This document shows positions 34,782 to 46,684 of a stretch of 64,000 nt of DNA, piece by piece. A model generated the notes under the pieces. It saw only the letters and a program-made list of their open reading frames with translations, searched no databases and was not told where the DNA came from. Position 1 is the stretch's first letter. Each line of letters opens with the position of its first letter. Origin of the DNA: Chrysoperla carnea (lineage: Eukaryota > Arthropoda > Insecta > Neuroptera > Chrysopidae); the NCBI RefSeq assembly GCF_905475395.1, contig NC_058338.1, positions 40,335,935 through 40,399,934 of the forward strand. The letters run 5' to 3'. A program made the position numbers and the translations under genes.

Positions 34782-34825
34782 ATTAGGAACTTAGGCATTA
34801 ATTATTAGGAACTTAGGCATTAACG
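34782..34825 (+). repeat. 22-bp tandem duplication
   Basis: ATTAGGAACTTAGGCATTAA is present twice in succession with a 22-bp period. It looks like a recent slippage-type duplication. Confidence 0.7.
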
Positions 34826-35174
34826 GTAAATTTTTCGTATGCCATTAATTTTTCAATTACATTCTGTTTTTCATGGATTACCAAGTGGTCATGGATTACG
34901 TACCAAGTGCAGGTAAGCGAAGTATCAGTGGGAAGAAACTTGGAGAGTTTTCAATGTTTCAATCTGATACACTATGTTATGTGTTTCTTGGAGGGGAGAT
35001 GTTTGTATTACATGTCTCCTGTACAATTGGTGGGAGTGTTTCGAAGTACATAAAGGTGTCTCTTCATTCAAATGAATCGTGTAATATAATTGTATGTTTT
35101 TATCGATAGTTCGGGAAACTCCTCAAGTACTACTTTATAATAAAAATGTAATTTTTTTCCACACATTTAAAATC

Positions 35175-35520
35175 AATCGTAATGTTAAGATTGATCACAC
35201 CCACGTTAAAGACGAAATAATGGATCTTGATCATTCAAGACGATTTTTCATGTCAAAACATAATCAATTAAAAAACGTGTATTTATAAGATATTGTCAAT
35301 TCATTCGAGAACTATAAAGTGGTATAAAAAATTGTGTATAACAATTTTTTAAAACTTTATTGGAGTTTTAAACATCCATCAGCTAAAGACGAAAGCTAAA
35401 TATTTTGTTAATAATTTTATGGTTTAAGAATGAATCATGTTTTGACATGAAGAATCGTTTTCAATGATCAAGATCCATTAGTTTATCATTTAATTTGGTG
35501 TGATAAATCATAACATAACA
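35175..35520. mobile_element. Long inverted-repeat (fold-back) element
   Basis: Arms of about 90 bp. ATGGATCTTGATCATTCAAG (35220) and TTTTTCATGTCAAAACATAA pair with the segment at 35425-35510 read in reverse (ATGGATCTTGATCATTGAAA, ATTCTTCATGTCAAAACATG). Both arms share GTTAAGATT..ATCACACC-type outer ends. About 150 bp of unrelated DNA separates them. Most likely a long-TIR MITE. The overlapping open frames at 34873-35288 are then noise. Confidence 0.6.
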
Positions 35521-37400
35521 GGCTCAAACAATACCATAACTGAGCGTGCAATATCCGTTTTACAATTAATAATTTCTCAAACTGAAAAAATTTTTCTTAT
35601 TTCTACTTATATAAAAATGAATAAAACTTTCACAAGAATACATAATAGAAAAATAAATTATAATACTTCTTACAAATTATATAAATTATTTATTAAGTAA
35701 CTTGGAACTAAACAAACAAAAAAACAAAAATAAATTGTTTGCTCGAAATCCCAGAATTGTAGTTTATCTTAAAACTTATAGAAACACACAACTTATTATA
35801 AGCGAACAAAAATGAAACAAAAAATGTATAAAAATAAATGTCGAACTTGGTTTCATAAAGTTAAAAGATATCTTCTAATATATTACTTATAAATATATGT
35901 ATACTTATAAGTAGTTATTCTCTTTAAAATACGCCATTTACACAGAACCAAAAATGTCGATAAACATGTAGTAAAAAACTTTTTATTTTCGGGGCGTACC
36001 ACCATAAAAATGAAGTCGTTGGCCTTATTCTAATAATTAATTGACTTATTTCCGTATCTCCAAAGTTTAAGACCACATGTCCATAAGAATTTTTGGTTTC
36101 GTATGATGCATCGAAGCGACATCCGAAATTTTTTAATGAATTATTGAAACAATCTGTATCTTGTTTGTAGTAGATTTTTAATAATATTAAAAGATCCAGC
36201 ATCTATACTAACAGTGGGAATCATTTAGGCCACAAAGAACGATGAGACTGCTGTCAAGGTCATTTAATCCACTCTCAACTTCATATTGGTAGCGGTATTT
36301 AGAAACAATTTCCTCGAGATATAAGAATTATGGACTTAAGAGAGTTTCAATTTTCGGTTTTATTTTTTTTAATTTGGTTTAACAGTTAAATAGTCAACCC
36401 GTGTAGTTCAATTGGCAATAAGTTTTTGCTTCCAATGGTTTTCCTAAAGTAATGAAACAATTTTGTTGGTTTAACATTTAAACTTTATAAATAACTCTTA
36501 TATAGTAGCCCTAATGATAAAAATTTTATCAAAATGAAAGAATTTGACTAGAATAAATACTTACCTAGAAACATCATCATAGCGTTTAGATATGTACCAC
36601 CTTATTTCATTTTAAATAGATATATATTTCGTTGGTCCCAAGTTGACAAAATCACTAGGGGGCATATTCGTATATACCTTCTACAACCTATACATAAACT
36701 TTATACGATATTATTTGCTAAGTTGCTACTACTGATATCATTGTTGTTACTATCACAATAAAGAAGTTAGTTTAACATTCCAATCATGTGTCTGATATTA
36801 AATCATAATTTATGCTTTTATTCGAAAATAGAACGAAATTTATTTGTCAAAAGTTCTTACCTTACATACATCTGCATCAGGATGGGGCTACTTATCTATT
36901 GAAGGTGAGGATTATAAAGGAATATTAAAATTTATTTGCGTGTTCAGGTTAGTCGCGTGCTAAGAAAATTTATCATTATTAATTGTTTGGTGATAATAAT
37001 TATAAACAAAAACATTAAATATTTAAAAAGTTTTTACTTTTTACCCACCTGCCAAGGAGTGTGAACATTTTCCCCGCGTATCTCTTATATATGTATGTAT
37101 GTACGTATATTTGTTTTAAATTCCTTTATTACCTCGTATCTTCCAAATGGCACGATGGATTTCGACATTAAAGTTAGCGTTATATTGGTCTTAAAATCCC
37201 AAGTGTCCTTAAATAGGTAAAATAAATTGTAATACATTAATAAAAATAGTAATAAAATAGTAATACATTAATATAAAAATAACCAAAAATATCCAGCAGA
37301 TAGTTTAAGTTTAATTAGGAATAATAAATTATGGTTTAAAAAGTTTAAACTTAAAAGCCTACAATAAAATAAATAGCAAAAAAATAAAAAATCCGACTGA
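35521..37400. other. Gene-free stretch
   Basis: A minus-strand open frame at 35924-36202 (92 codons) has mixed composition but no recognisable motif and no splice or start context I trust. At 36400-36420, GTGTAGTTCAATTGGC resembles a tRNA D-arm/A-box but lacks a B-box. Confidence 0.45.
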
Positions 37401-37576
37401 GTTAAATAAAATCTGAAAAGAAAGAAACAAATCCAGTAGTTTACATGGTGACTTGACTGACTTGAAACAGTGGGGGCCCAGTAAAATCTAGATCTTCTCA
37501 AATCTTCCCAATAATGGGCTCCGATTGTTCAAGACGGTATGTAAACTACTGGACCTTGCTTTTCAGATTTTATTTA
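37401..37576. mobile_element. Fold-back element with roughly 80-bp arms
   Basis: TTAAATAAAATCTGAAAAG (37401) and CCAGTAGTTTACATGG (37433) pair with the reversed right arm ending at 37576 (TAAATAAAATCTGAAAAGC, GGTCCAGTAGTTTACATACC). The arms converge on GGGCCCA/GGGCTCC-rich segments and the loop is short. Confidence 0.6.
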
Positions 37577-38335
37577 CCGCGAAATTTGTCCAATGATTGC
37601 GTAGCACGAATTGGACAATCGCAGAAGTACGTATAAAACTCTATCAACGCCTTTAAAATGTGAAAATAAACGATGATTATTATTAAAAATTTTTTATTAT
37701 TTTATATTTTGACAGTAATTTGAAGTGTGATAATGAATTCATTACCAGCCTATAGTGCGGTAATGAACTATTTTTCCAACGCATTTTTAGCGAGAAAAGT
37801 ATTTCTTGTTTCATTTTGATTACAGCTTAAGTTTTTATTTTCATCTTAATTACAGCTTTCCAAATCGGGAAAATATTTTTAACCCACCCTGTACATAATA
37901 ACTGTAATATAATTCACTACTTCACATGTATTTCATTAAAAAAAGTTTCGAAAACTGTTGAACAATATTAATAATACAATATTTCACATATAATATAATT
38001 ACACTATACATCATCTTAGCGATAATAAGTTAAATAATGTAATAATAACAAGCACTTTGTAATAATCAAAACATGATATTTAACTAGTGGTTAAATTTGT
38101 TTACATTAAACTAGTAGTTATGTATGAAAATGTTATTTTAAAATGTTTACAAAATATCTAATAATAGATTCAATGAACTTCTGTTAACACTACATTTAAA
38201 TTTTAATTTTTATCTCTTAAAATTACTTGTTTTTCAATTATAAACCACAAATATGATTAAATCAAAATCAATTATTTATTAAATGATTTTATGGTGTATA
38301 CCCTGTCTGGTGATTGATTCTTATGTACATTATGA
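37577..38335. other. Gene-free stretch
   Basis: AT-rich, no gene. A small TTGTCCAATGATTGC / ATTGGACAATCGC palindromic motif lies at 37588-37625. Confidence 0.5.
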
Positions 38336-38630
38336 AGGATTAAATTTCGATTTTTGGCCCCATTTCCTGGATCAGTTCTTTGTATTTTATAAGCACTTAT
38401 TTCGACTACCAAGTAGTCATCATCAGTTTGAATTAGCTTATCGTAATTACTCTTATGTTACTCGTTGCTAATTTTGTGGTGGGAGTTACATAAGAGTAAT
38501 TACGATTAGCTAATTCATACTGATGATGACTACTTGGTAATCGAAATACGTATTTATAAAATACAAAAAACTGATCTAGGAAATTGGGGCAAAAATCGAA
38601 ATTTATTTCGAATTATCCTCATTTATTGTC
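38336..38630. mobile_element. Long perfect-like hairpin (about 130-bp arms)
   Basis: The left arm (about 38339-38465) includes AATTTCGATTTTTGGCCCCA, GGATCAGTTCTTTGTATTTT, CTACCAAGTAGTCATCATCA and CGTAATTACTCTTATGTTAC. The right arm (about 38485-38625) is its reverse complement with few mismatches, and the spacer is only about 20 bp. The short open frame at 38283-38471 lies in one arm. A fold-back transposon is likely. If transcribed, it would form long double-stranded RNA. Confidence 0.7.
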
Positions 38631-41261
38631 TTTGATAATATTTATAGTATGAAGGAAAATGTAACAAGCTGTGCATAGGAGTGAAGTCTTTATGGTCTTC
38701 ACCTTCATCTTCCCAGATGATAAAAATAACTTTCCCTAACTGCCGTAAACTGTGAAAAATGAAGTATTTATTGTATTGTAACAGAGTTTGGAACTAAAAT
38801 ACGCGCTTTTTATACAGGAGTTCCTGAGGTTAACACCTCCGGCACCGGATCAAAAATTTGTAAATGCAATATCAATTTTATAAATCAGTTATTTTAAATA
38901 TTTCTGTAAATACTAGTTTCACAAAATAGTTTCACAAAATCAAATTATCAGCCGATTCTTGTTAAAATGATTTTCTACAACTTTACTAATTATCAATATT
39001 TCCACCTTCTTAATATTAATGGAAAAATTTATAGTTTAATTTTTCTTCTCTGCCTGAACTTTTTAACGGGTCACTTTTCGCAATCTTTTAAGCACATATA
39101 CTCACGTACAAACAGACACCAATCTAAAAGTGGTAGTAATGCATATTTCGGACTATAAAACGTTAAGATATGCTGATATACATTTCACAAGAACTCTTTT
39201 TCAGACATTTACATAATTTAAAAAAATTTTCATATAGGCATTTCTTACTTTCAGAGACAAATTTTCAAAAATGACTCGTTCATTATTCAACTGGTTTTTC
39301 ATTAAAAATAAAAAAAAGGTGTCTAGCAGTTTGTTATTTGATATTTAATCCTGTTATTGATATCTTAAATAGTTTTATGAGGTGTAACATAAATTTCTTA
39401 ATGAATAAAAAAATTCTCTATTATCAATCTTGTCATAATATTTTAATTCAATTTCTTTATGTAACATGTCATTTGTTTATTTTTAATTAACCTTGTCCCA
39501 TGGTTTTGCTTTTATTAGATAGTTTTAATTTAATATTTAGATAGTTAATATCTAAACCGTTAACCGTTAACACCATGCAACTTAACCATTTAAGATTCGC
39601 AGGTGATTGAGTATTATTTTCTGAAAATTCAAAGATCATAGCAAAGATGCTACAATAGCTGGCAGAAACAAGCAAAACTTAAACGATGCTAATGACAAAC
39701 AAGGAAGAAAGTAGTATCATAGTAGACTTTGGTCAATTTTTATCATTCCCTGACCAAACGGACATACAAATAGAAAAAAGAGTCGCTAATATTTTAAATC
39801 AATTCGAACTTTTTAAAACCACCATATAGATGATGATCATGTTATGGTAAAAAGAATCACTATTAGTAAATAGTCAGTAATTGATTTCATTTGAATTGTA
39901 TTTAATATTGAAGCAAGTAACAGAATTAATTGCATCGGAAACTTTAATAAATATCATTTTTTGTCCTTTCAAATGTCGTACAACTCCTATAAAATTACAA
40001 TTTTCTGCGATTCAGACTTTTAATATTATTTTTTATTGCTTCTTATTGTAATTACGCACAACACAACCGATAATCAATTTTTCGTACTTAAAAAGCAAAA
40101 GTTTTTCAACAGTGCCTTTACTCATTTTTAGGGTTGCAATGTTGTCTATTACTAACGAGAGAATCAATTATGGCCTGTGTGCAAATTTTCAATTTCTTGC
40201 AAAAAATTCAAAAAATAAACGTAGTAGTATTTGGGTATATTTTATTTTGCATTTTCTAATATTCTTGCGTCTTTTTAGTAAAAAAATTATTTTGCCAGCT
40301 ACTATTATCCGATAATTTAGAAAAAACTTGGTAAGATCAAATCACAACACTTTTAAAAATAACAATAACTGATCACAGAAAGAAAACCATTGATTTTATA
40401 ATTAATTTCATTATTTGAAAAATATTTCAACAAAGTTTAATACAGCACTTAAATTAAAATACTTGAAGCCAAAAATATAAGATCAATGTATGAAATTTTA
40501 AAAGGAGTTTCCAATTGCTATTTATTATTTATATAGAAAAAGTTCTTTCTGGATAAAAATTACAGAATAAAAAAAAGTATTGAATAACCTCCCACTTAGC
40601 TTCGTAGTAATAAATTTTACATAAAGGACATAATAAGGTGTGGAACGATTTGTACTACATGTAACTGTGAATTGTTTCATCAATTATTTCATAATATTTT
40701 ATCTTTGTGATTCTTTATTAAATGATCTATTCAAACTTCATACAAAGGAATATCAGAAATAAAATTACAAATAACTCAACTCTCTAATGGGAACCCTTTT
40801 ACTACGAAAAACTAAATTTTTCTTTTGATTACTTTACGGTCAACGGTATCCAAATGTTTGATGAGCGATAAGGCCTAAATAAATTATCTAATCTTCTGAA
40901 ATTTTCCCTTGTGATTTACTTTAATGAGGAACAACTAATATCATTAAATTAAACACTCAAATGGAACTACCAAAAATTGTGCTTATTGTTCCGGATATAC
41001 TTTACATACATAAGTATCGTCAATGAGGATTTTATTTTGTAGGTATAAATAGTCCCTTTTCTTATATGTAGATCTGATCTCATAACCTCAAACTCTTGTT
41101 GATTTTCAGATAAAGAAAAGTCAAGATAGGTAATAATTCACTAGGTTTCCACTAGAATTGTACATCTAAATAATGTCTGAAAGAATTTAACACAATTTTT
41201 GTAAGCCCAATTTGTGTTTTCTGGGATCTGTTTACAATTAATTTTATTGTGACTAAAGATT
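38631..41261. other. Gene-free stretch
   Basis: TAGTTTCACAAAA is tandemly duplicated near 38922-38945. Short open frames here have no coding support. Confidence 0.5.
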
Positions 41262-41490
41262 ATAAATTTTTGAGTTTGATCGCTATGTGTGTGTTTGTGG
41301 CATCGTAGTTCCCCAACGGACGAACAGATTTAGTTTTTTTGTTTGAAAGGTAATTTAATTGACAGTATGTTTTAAGAAAGTCGGTTCAGTTTGGACAGAA
41401 TTACAAGAAAAAAATCGCATTGTCGGAGATTTTTTAAACATTGCAAATATTGCAATAATTGAATCTAAATTTTTTACATTTTTACCACTT
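41262..41490 (+). repeat. Family B repeat, diverged copy
   Basis: TGTGTGTGTTTGTGGCATCG, TCCCCAACGGACGAACAGAT and AAAGGTAATTTAATTGACAG correspond to the head and middle of the family B copy at 28480. Confidence 0.5.
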
Positions 41491-41797
41491 TTTTTTGATT
41501 GCAGACAAATTTAAGAGGTTATACTACTAAAACAACCCATATTTCAGACCATGAATTTATATTTTCAAAATGTGAGTATTGGTATTTTCAAAATTTGAAG
41601 TTTCAAATACAAAATTTTAGAGAAATCGTGCGTGCATTTAATTTTAAATTTATTACAAAATATCTTTCCAATTTTTACTAATGACTTAATTTGGTTGAAT
41701 TGATATGGTCCATGCCAGAATCTTATATAGTTTCTATTATATAAACTGATGGAGGGGATATTCATATCAGAAGGCCCATTCATTTCTTGATTGTGTT

Positions 41798-41923
41798 CCA
41801 ATCCATATCTATATATTTAAAAAATAATATTTACAACCATAATAGATCAGTGTATATTATCCAATCCATATCTATATATTTAAAAAATAATATTTACAAC
41901 CATAATAGATCAGTGTGTATTAT
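41798..41923 (+). repeat. 63-bp tandem duplication, two near-identical units
   Basis: The unit beginning CCAATCCATATCTATATATT is repeated from 41861 with a single visible change (GTGTATATT/GTGTGTATT). This is a recent local duplication. Confidence 0.85.
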
Positions 41924-42900
41924 AAACATGTGGTAAGATCAAGAAATATTCTGCATGACTCATGATTTCAATAATTTAAAAAATTGAATATTATTTTAAC
42001 ATTACAAGTGAAGTTCTGCTTTGAAAATCATATTCACAAACACAATAAATAAAATCTAATTCGTGTACACTTTTAAAGTAAATATTTTTACTAGATAGGT
42101 ATTGTAGTTTTTTAAATTCATTTGTAGTTAAAGTTTTCTGCATTGAAATTATAAACGCATTTAATTTCAAATATTATCTAACTAAAACAAGATGACAAAA
42201 AAAAACGTCACTGAAACGTTCGTCCTGTGTAGAAACTACATTCATTTGCATTTTGTTTAAATACACGGCTTTCACGACTGAATAAAATACAAATATATAA
42301 TATTATACATAGGAATGCTATTGACTTATTAAATATGGCATGTGACCGGAACTCGATAAAACAGAGTAACAGAAGACCGATAATAAGAAAAAAATTGAAA
42401 TTTCAGAAACTTACGTAGGTCAAATCGCATTTTAATTAGAACCGGAAAAAAGGATTTTTCAATTTGTTATACATTTGATGAAGTTTCTGCTAGAATAAGA
42501 ATAAAAAGGATGTTCATCAAACGATAGTTTCGTTTGAAAATTCATCTGGCTGGACATAAAAACACATAAACAATGCCTCAACGGAGAGAACACATGAATT
42601 TTTTAGAGCTGATTACTATGTCAATGGACGAATTACAATTTTAAGTTCAAGATTAGCTTCAGCATTTTTATGAGTTTGATTTTTAATTCAAGGCAATACC
42701 TTTCTTCAACTAAAACGTTTAAATGATTTAAAACAAGAATAAGTTTTAAAAGAAAACTAAGTTTTTTTTTTTGCGTTAAAACTTAAAAAAACATTCTTGG
42801 GTATAATTAATTTAATTATTATTAATATATTCAATTCATCTTAATTTTTATATATAAGATATACTGTTAGTATCAAGAACTATAATACAAAGAACAAATA
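41924..42900. other. Gene-free stretch
   Basis: AT-rich, nothing recognised. Confidence 0.5.
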
Positions 42901-43060
42901 ATAAAAAGGCAACAGCACACAATGCTCTTAAACGTTCCCCCATTTAAGTACTGACTGTTCCCCATAATGTGAACTATAATTTTCACTCCGTTACAAAATT
43001 ACTATAGTAAAATCGGTCAACGCGCCCAGAGAAGTTTTCACTTCAATATAACATGCCTCG
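42901..43060 (-). repeat. 5S rRNA-related repeat, copy 2 (deleted)
   Basis: On the minus strand the end reads CAGTACTTAAATGGGGGAAC, then GTGCTGTTGCCTTTTTATTA, like the 3' half of 5S followed by a T-run. The 5S middle is deleted or degraded. Upstream, GGCATGTTATATTGAAGTGA, AAACTTCTCTGGGCGCGTTG and ACCGATTTT align with the body of copy 1 (30590-30660), showing a common extended unit. Confidence 0.5.
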
Positions 43061-43509
43061 CTCCTCCCCCGTTTGTAATCACTTATTAAAAAGGGTCTGG
43101 AATTGTAGGCAATTAACTAGACAAATTAAAAGATGGAAAAATAATCAAATTAAATTGTTTTAACTATGTAATAATTTACTATTGTAATAATACATTAGAA
43201 TAATATCTAATATTATATATTAACATGTGCACATAAACATATCATTCCATGCATGAAGGCATGATAAAGCATAAGCTGTTGCTTATTTAAAAATGCTACT
43301 AAAATATCATAAACAATGTAAAAACATTGATGGCATCATTTATCAATAATGGTGTATTTCATCTAATGCAAAATTTTTATTAGAATTTTAACTTTCAACG
43401 GGATTCTAAATATTCATAAGGGTGGTTAAATAAAAATCCACCCATCTCATTGCATTAATGCAAGATATAATCACTGTAAAGAACAAAACAGATCAATGCA
43501 CGGAGACAT
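43061..43509. other. Gene-free stretch
   Basis: No feature supported. Confidence 0.5.
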
Positions 43510-43698
43510 TTACCATCCTAATAATTTTTTCTGAAAAAAATTTACAATACTTTTCGGATCTCGTAAGATTGTGTTTTTCTTGGCTTTCATGTGCTGATTT
43601 TCATTAAGTTTTGCTCGTCTAATAGGTAGTGATATTCGAACTGTGATTTCGATCGGATTTTTGTTGTTGTGTCCAATATATAATGCCATAAGTTTCAT
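43510..43698 (-). CDS. Orphan candidate first coding exon, unrecognised
   Basis: The open frame starts at ATG 43698 in a good context (CACAAAATG) and runs 62 codons to a TGG TAA. The sequence can also be read as a splice donor (GGATG|GTAAATG, GT at about 43512-43513). The peptide is basic and balanced (KKNTILRDPKSI, RISLPIRRAKLNEN), unlike the F/I/Y-rich noise elsewhere. About 80 bp upstream, T-rich TTTTTCTTAG could be an acceptor. I do not recognise it and find no partner exon. It could be chance. Confidence 0.15.
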   Translation of the reverse strand: MKLMALYIGHNNKNPIEITVRISLPIRRAKLNENQHMKAKKNTILRDPKSIVNFFQKKLLGW

Positions 43699-45678
43699 TT
43701 TGTGCCTTTGAATACTTTTGGTACTTCACACATAATTTATTTTTTTCGAACGATCACTAAAAATTACTAAGAAAAATGAAAAAAGTAATTTTTTTATTGA
43801 TTTTTCTTGTAATTTTATAATTGAAAACGGTTTATTCTAAACGATATATTTAAACGGCAGTGACATCAAAATAAATTCAACAAAATATTACCTTTTTCCA
43901 AACAAAACCTTTTTTATTCTTCCACTCTTTGTCCCTCTTTTAAATGACTTTCCAAAATTTCAACTGCAACCGTTAAGGAAATTATTGAAACTTTCCAGCA
44001 TCAGAGGCATTGTCTTCTACCAGAATTTTATAAGATTAACATTGTAAATCGTGATAAGGGTATCACTTTTTAAACTCAAGAAATTTCTCCTAATTTTTAT
44101 TAATAGGTTCACACCTGTTATACTAATTCATACTTCCTGATTAAATCAATTTAAATGCATAGCTCACGATTTCATTGTGTTCTTACATAAATTTCAAAAA
44201 TAATGTACAGCTAGATTCGATATTATTTAATTATATTAACACACTTGGGAGTTTCACAATAGAGGAACGATATTGGGATGCCATCTCGCAAGTAGTTAAC
44301 TTGTTTCATAAGTATCTGCTAAACAGTTTGCTACTCATAAGTAATCCGTAGGTCAATTTTTAAAGATATAATCACTCTATTCATGTAGCTGAAAAATGTA
44401 GAGTGGCTGGTAAATCGTAGAAAATGATTCCCTTGTTATCCGAGAACTTTTAACAACAAAGTACACCAAATTAATCCGAGTGCGATCTTAGTTTTTAGTG
44501 CAATCTTACGGATCTCAGATAGTAAGCGCACGTATTATAAAACTTAGTTAAGGAAAGAATTATTAGCCAGAAATAAAAAAAATTTCTATTTCTTTGCTAA
44601 ACGAATCAATTTATGAATACAGCATATGTGAAGTATACTATTTAAATTAAAACATAGTTGTTTTTTTTTTAATTCAGGGCTGTGTAAAACTTATTAATCT
44701 ATAAGATGTTTTGCTGTTCTTATTTAACTAACTCATTCTAATCAATAGTTTTATTATCCTACTATCTTGAGATTTTTCCCCTAAGCAATCCAACCCGCCG
44801 TTGGTACCTGAATTTCCCTCGGACACTCTTTGCTTCGAACTGATAGTATTCAGAACGGAATGTATTATACGGCATAGTACAGAAAAACGCTTTTATATAC
44901 GGTATAGTACAGAAAATTTGCTTTAATTGATTTCCTATGTTTATTGACATACAATATAAGTTAATAAATTATTTCAAATATTTCATATTATATTGCATCA
45001 AAGTGAATTTTTTTATATATTTTAAACTTTCCGGTAGGTTTAACTTATCAGTAACAGCAATTCAAATTAATACATTTGTTCTTAACACATACTTTTCACC
45101 AAATAAAATATAATGAGCTGATAAAACTGGAGAATCAATTATTATTGAGGAATAATTCCTAAAGATTTTTTATGTACATTTTATTATTTTTTCTGAATGG
45201 TTAATGATACTGACAGTCTAGTGTAGTGTATATTCGATTTGTCGAAAAATAAACATCTGTTAAAGATAAAATTTATATAAATCACAAACAATACAAGCGT
45301 TGCATAATTAGAGGCACGTCAAAGTTGAAATGCTATTATGACCTAGACTTGTGCCAGCAATAGCATTTTCATTCTATCGTAACTGTAATTATAAGACATT
45401 TTTTTTGCAAAACTACACAATAGAGAATGAAAAAATGAAGCACTTCAATATTCATATTAAAATGGTTTCTTATTAGAATATTTGCAAGTTCAGATGGGCA
45501 AATTTTCACATCTATAGCTACGACTAGAAAAAGTTCGTTTTAGTGTAATACAAAGAGAAGCAAGCCGTGGGTAATGATGGAAAAATTACATACAGACTTA
45601 TAATGTTTGTAAGATTGTAAAGGAAAAAACATGGGGTACATAGAAAACTACCTATACTCGTTCAGCATAATTTCATTT
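43699..45678. other. Gene-free stretch
   Basis: ATACGGYATAGTACAGAAAA occurs twice near 44868-44915 (about 31-bp offset). No gene supported. Confidence 0.5.
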
Positions 45679-45741
45679 TAAGGGTTACAATCTTGGGACT
45701 AAACTTAGTAAACCTGGCATATTACATATATGCATGGTATA
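45679..45741 (-). repeat. Family A repeat, head only
   Basis: In reverse it reads TATACCATGCATATATG, then TAGTCCCAAGATTGTAACCC. The rest of the family is absent. Confidence 0.6.
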
Positions 45742-46432
45742 AAAAGTTGTTGAAATGTTTGTTCGAAGTACCTATTTATTTTATTTGGTTCGTATTACAT
45801 ACACAATATAACATATATATTAACATTATTTTATTAATAATATTTTTATTTTGTTTAATATGATAATAATTATTAGAGCCTGAAATTATTTGTTACTCCA
45901 TATGATTCGGTTGTTTAATTTAGTGTAAATCGATATGAATATGAATTATGTATAAATGTGTAAAAATTTATTTACAACAAAAAATTAATGTATATCTATC
46001 TATATTATATATTAAATTTAACAGTATTTTTGCAAAAAAAGTAACAATATTAATTTCCCTTTTTAATAATAATATTTCCTATCATTTTTATAATTATTTT
46101 TTACAGCGTGAAACACTTTTATTTTATAACGCGAAGTAAACCCTGAGGTGTTCTATACGCGACGTCTTTTAAGCATCAGAAAAAAATAACTAACGCAATT
46201 TTGTCATAAAAAACAAGTTAGCAAAAGTGCTAGATAACTTTCTATCAGCTCTGAAACAAAGCACTTTCTTTAAACCTTTATTCTCTCTATCAAATTATGG
46301 AGTTAAGGTTTTCGAATTATAATCATTAAAACTGGCATACATTTAGATACTTGCACATTCGTAAAAATTAATCCATACCCATTCCAAATTATACAATTTC
46401 AACTATTATTTTTCCACAAGGCTTGTAAAAAG
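45742..46432. other. Gene-free stretch
   Basis: AT-rich, no supported feature. Confidence 0.5.
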
Positions 46433-46684
46433 TTAAAACTTAAAAATATTTTGTATTATTATATTTTGGCGAAATTCTGTGCCCTTGCGTGTGTGTATAC
46501 GCGATTTTATGTGAATTTGATTAATTATAATGAAATGGTAATATAATTCTGCTCGCGAGTTTTTTTCTTTGTAAGCTACCATAAAACGATCAATAGGAGA
46601 TTTGGATATATATTTTGTATTATCATAAAAATCATAGTTGTGGAAATGAGGCATTTGAGGTCGGAATTTAAAACTACTACTCAT
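46433..46684 (-). CDS. Orphan open frame, unrecognised
   Basis: 83 codons from ATG 46684 to TAA. The first half has balanced composition (MSSSFKFRPQMPHFHNYDFY, SPIDRFMVAYKEKNSRAEL). The second half drifts into I/K/N-rich sequence. It could be a first exon that ends early (for example at an internal GT after FM) or chance. No motif or partner exon was recognised. Confidence 0.13.
   Translation of the reverse strand: MSSSFKFRPQMPHFHNYDFYDNTKYISKSPIDRFMVAYKEKNSRAELYYHFIIINQIHIKSRIHTRKGTEFRQNIIIQNIFKF

Noticed and set aside
35924-36202. 92-codon minus-strand open frame
   Set aside because: No recognisable domain and no credible splice or start context. Part of it may be repeat-derived.
36396-36460. 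tRNA-like start (GTGTAGTTCAATTGGC)
   Set aside because: Resembles an A box, but no B box or cloverleaf follows.
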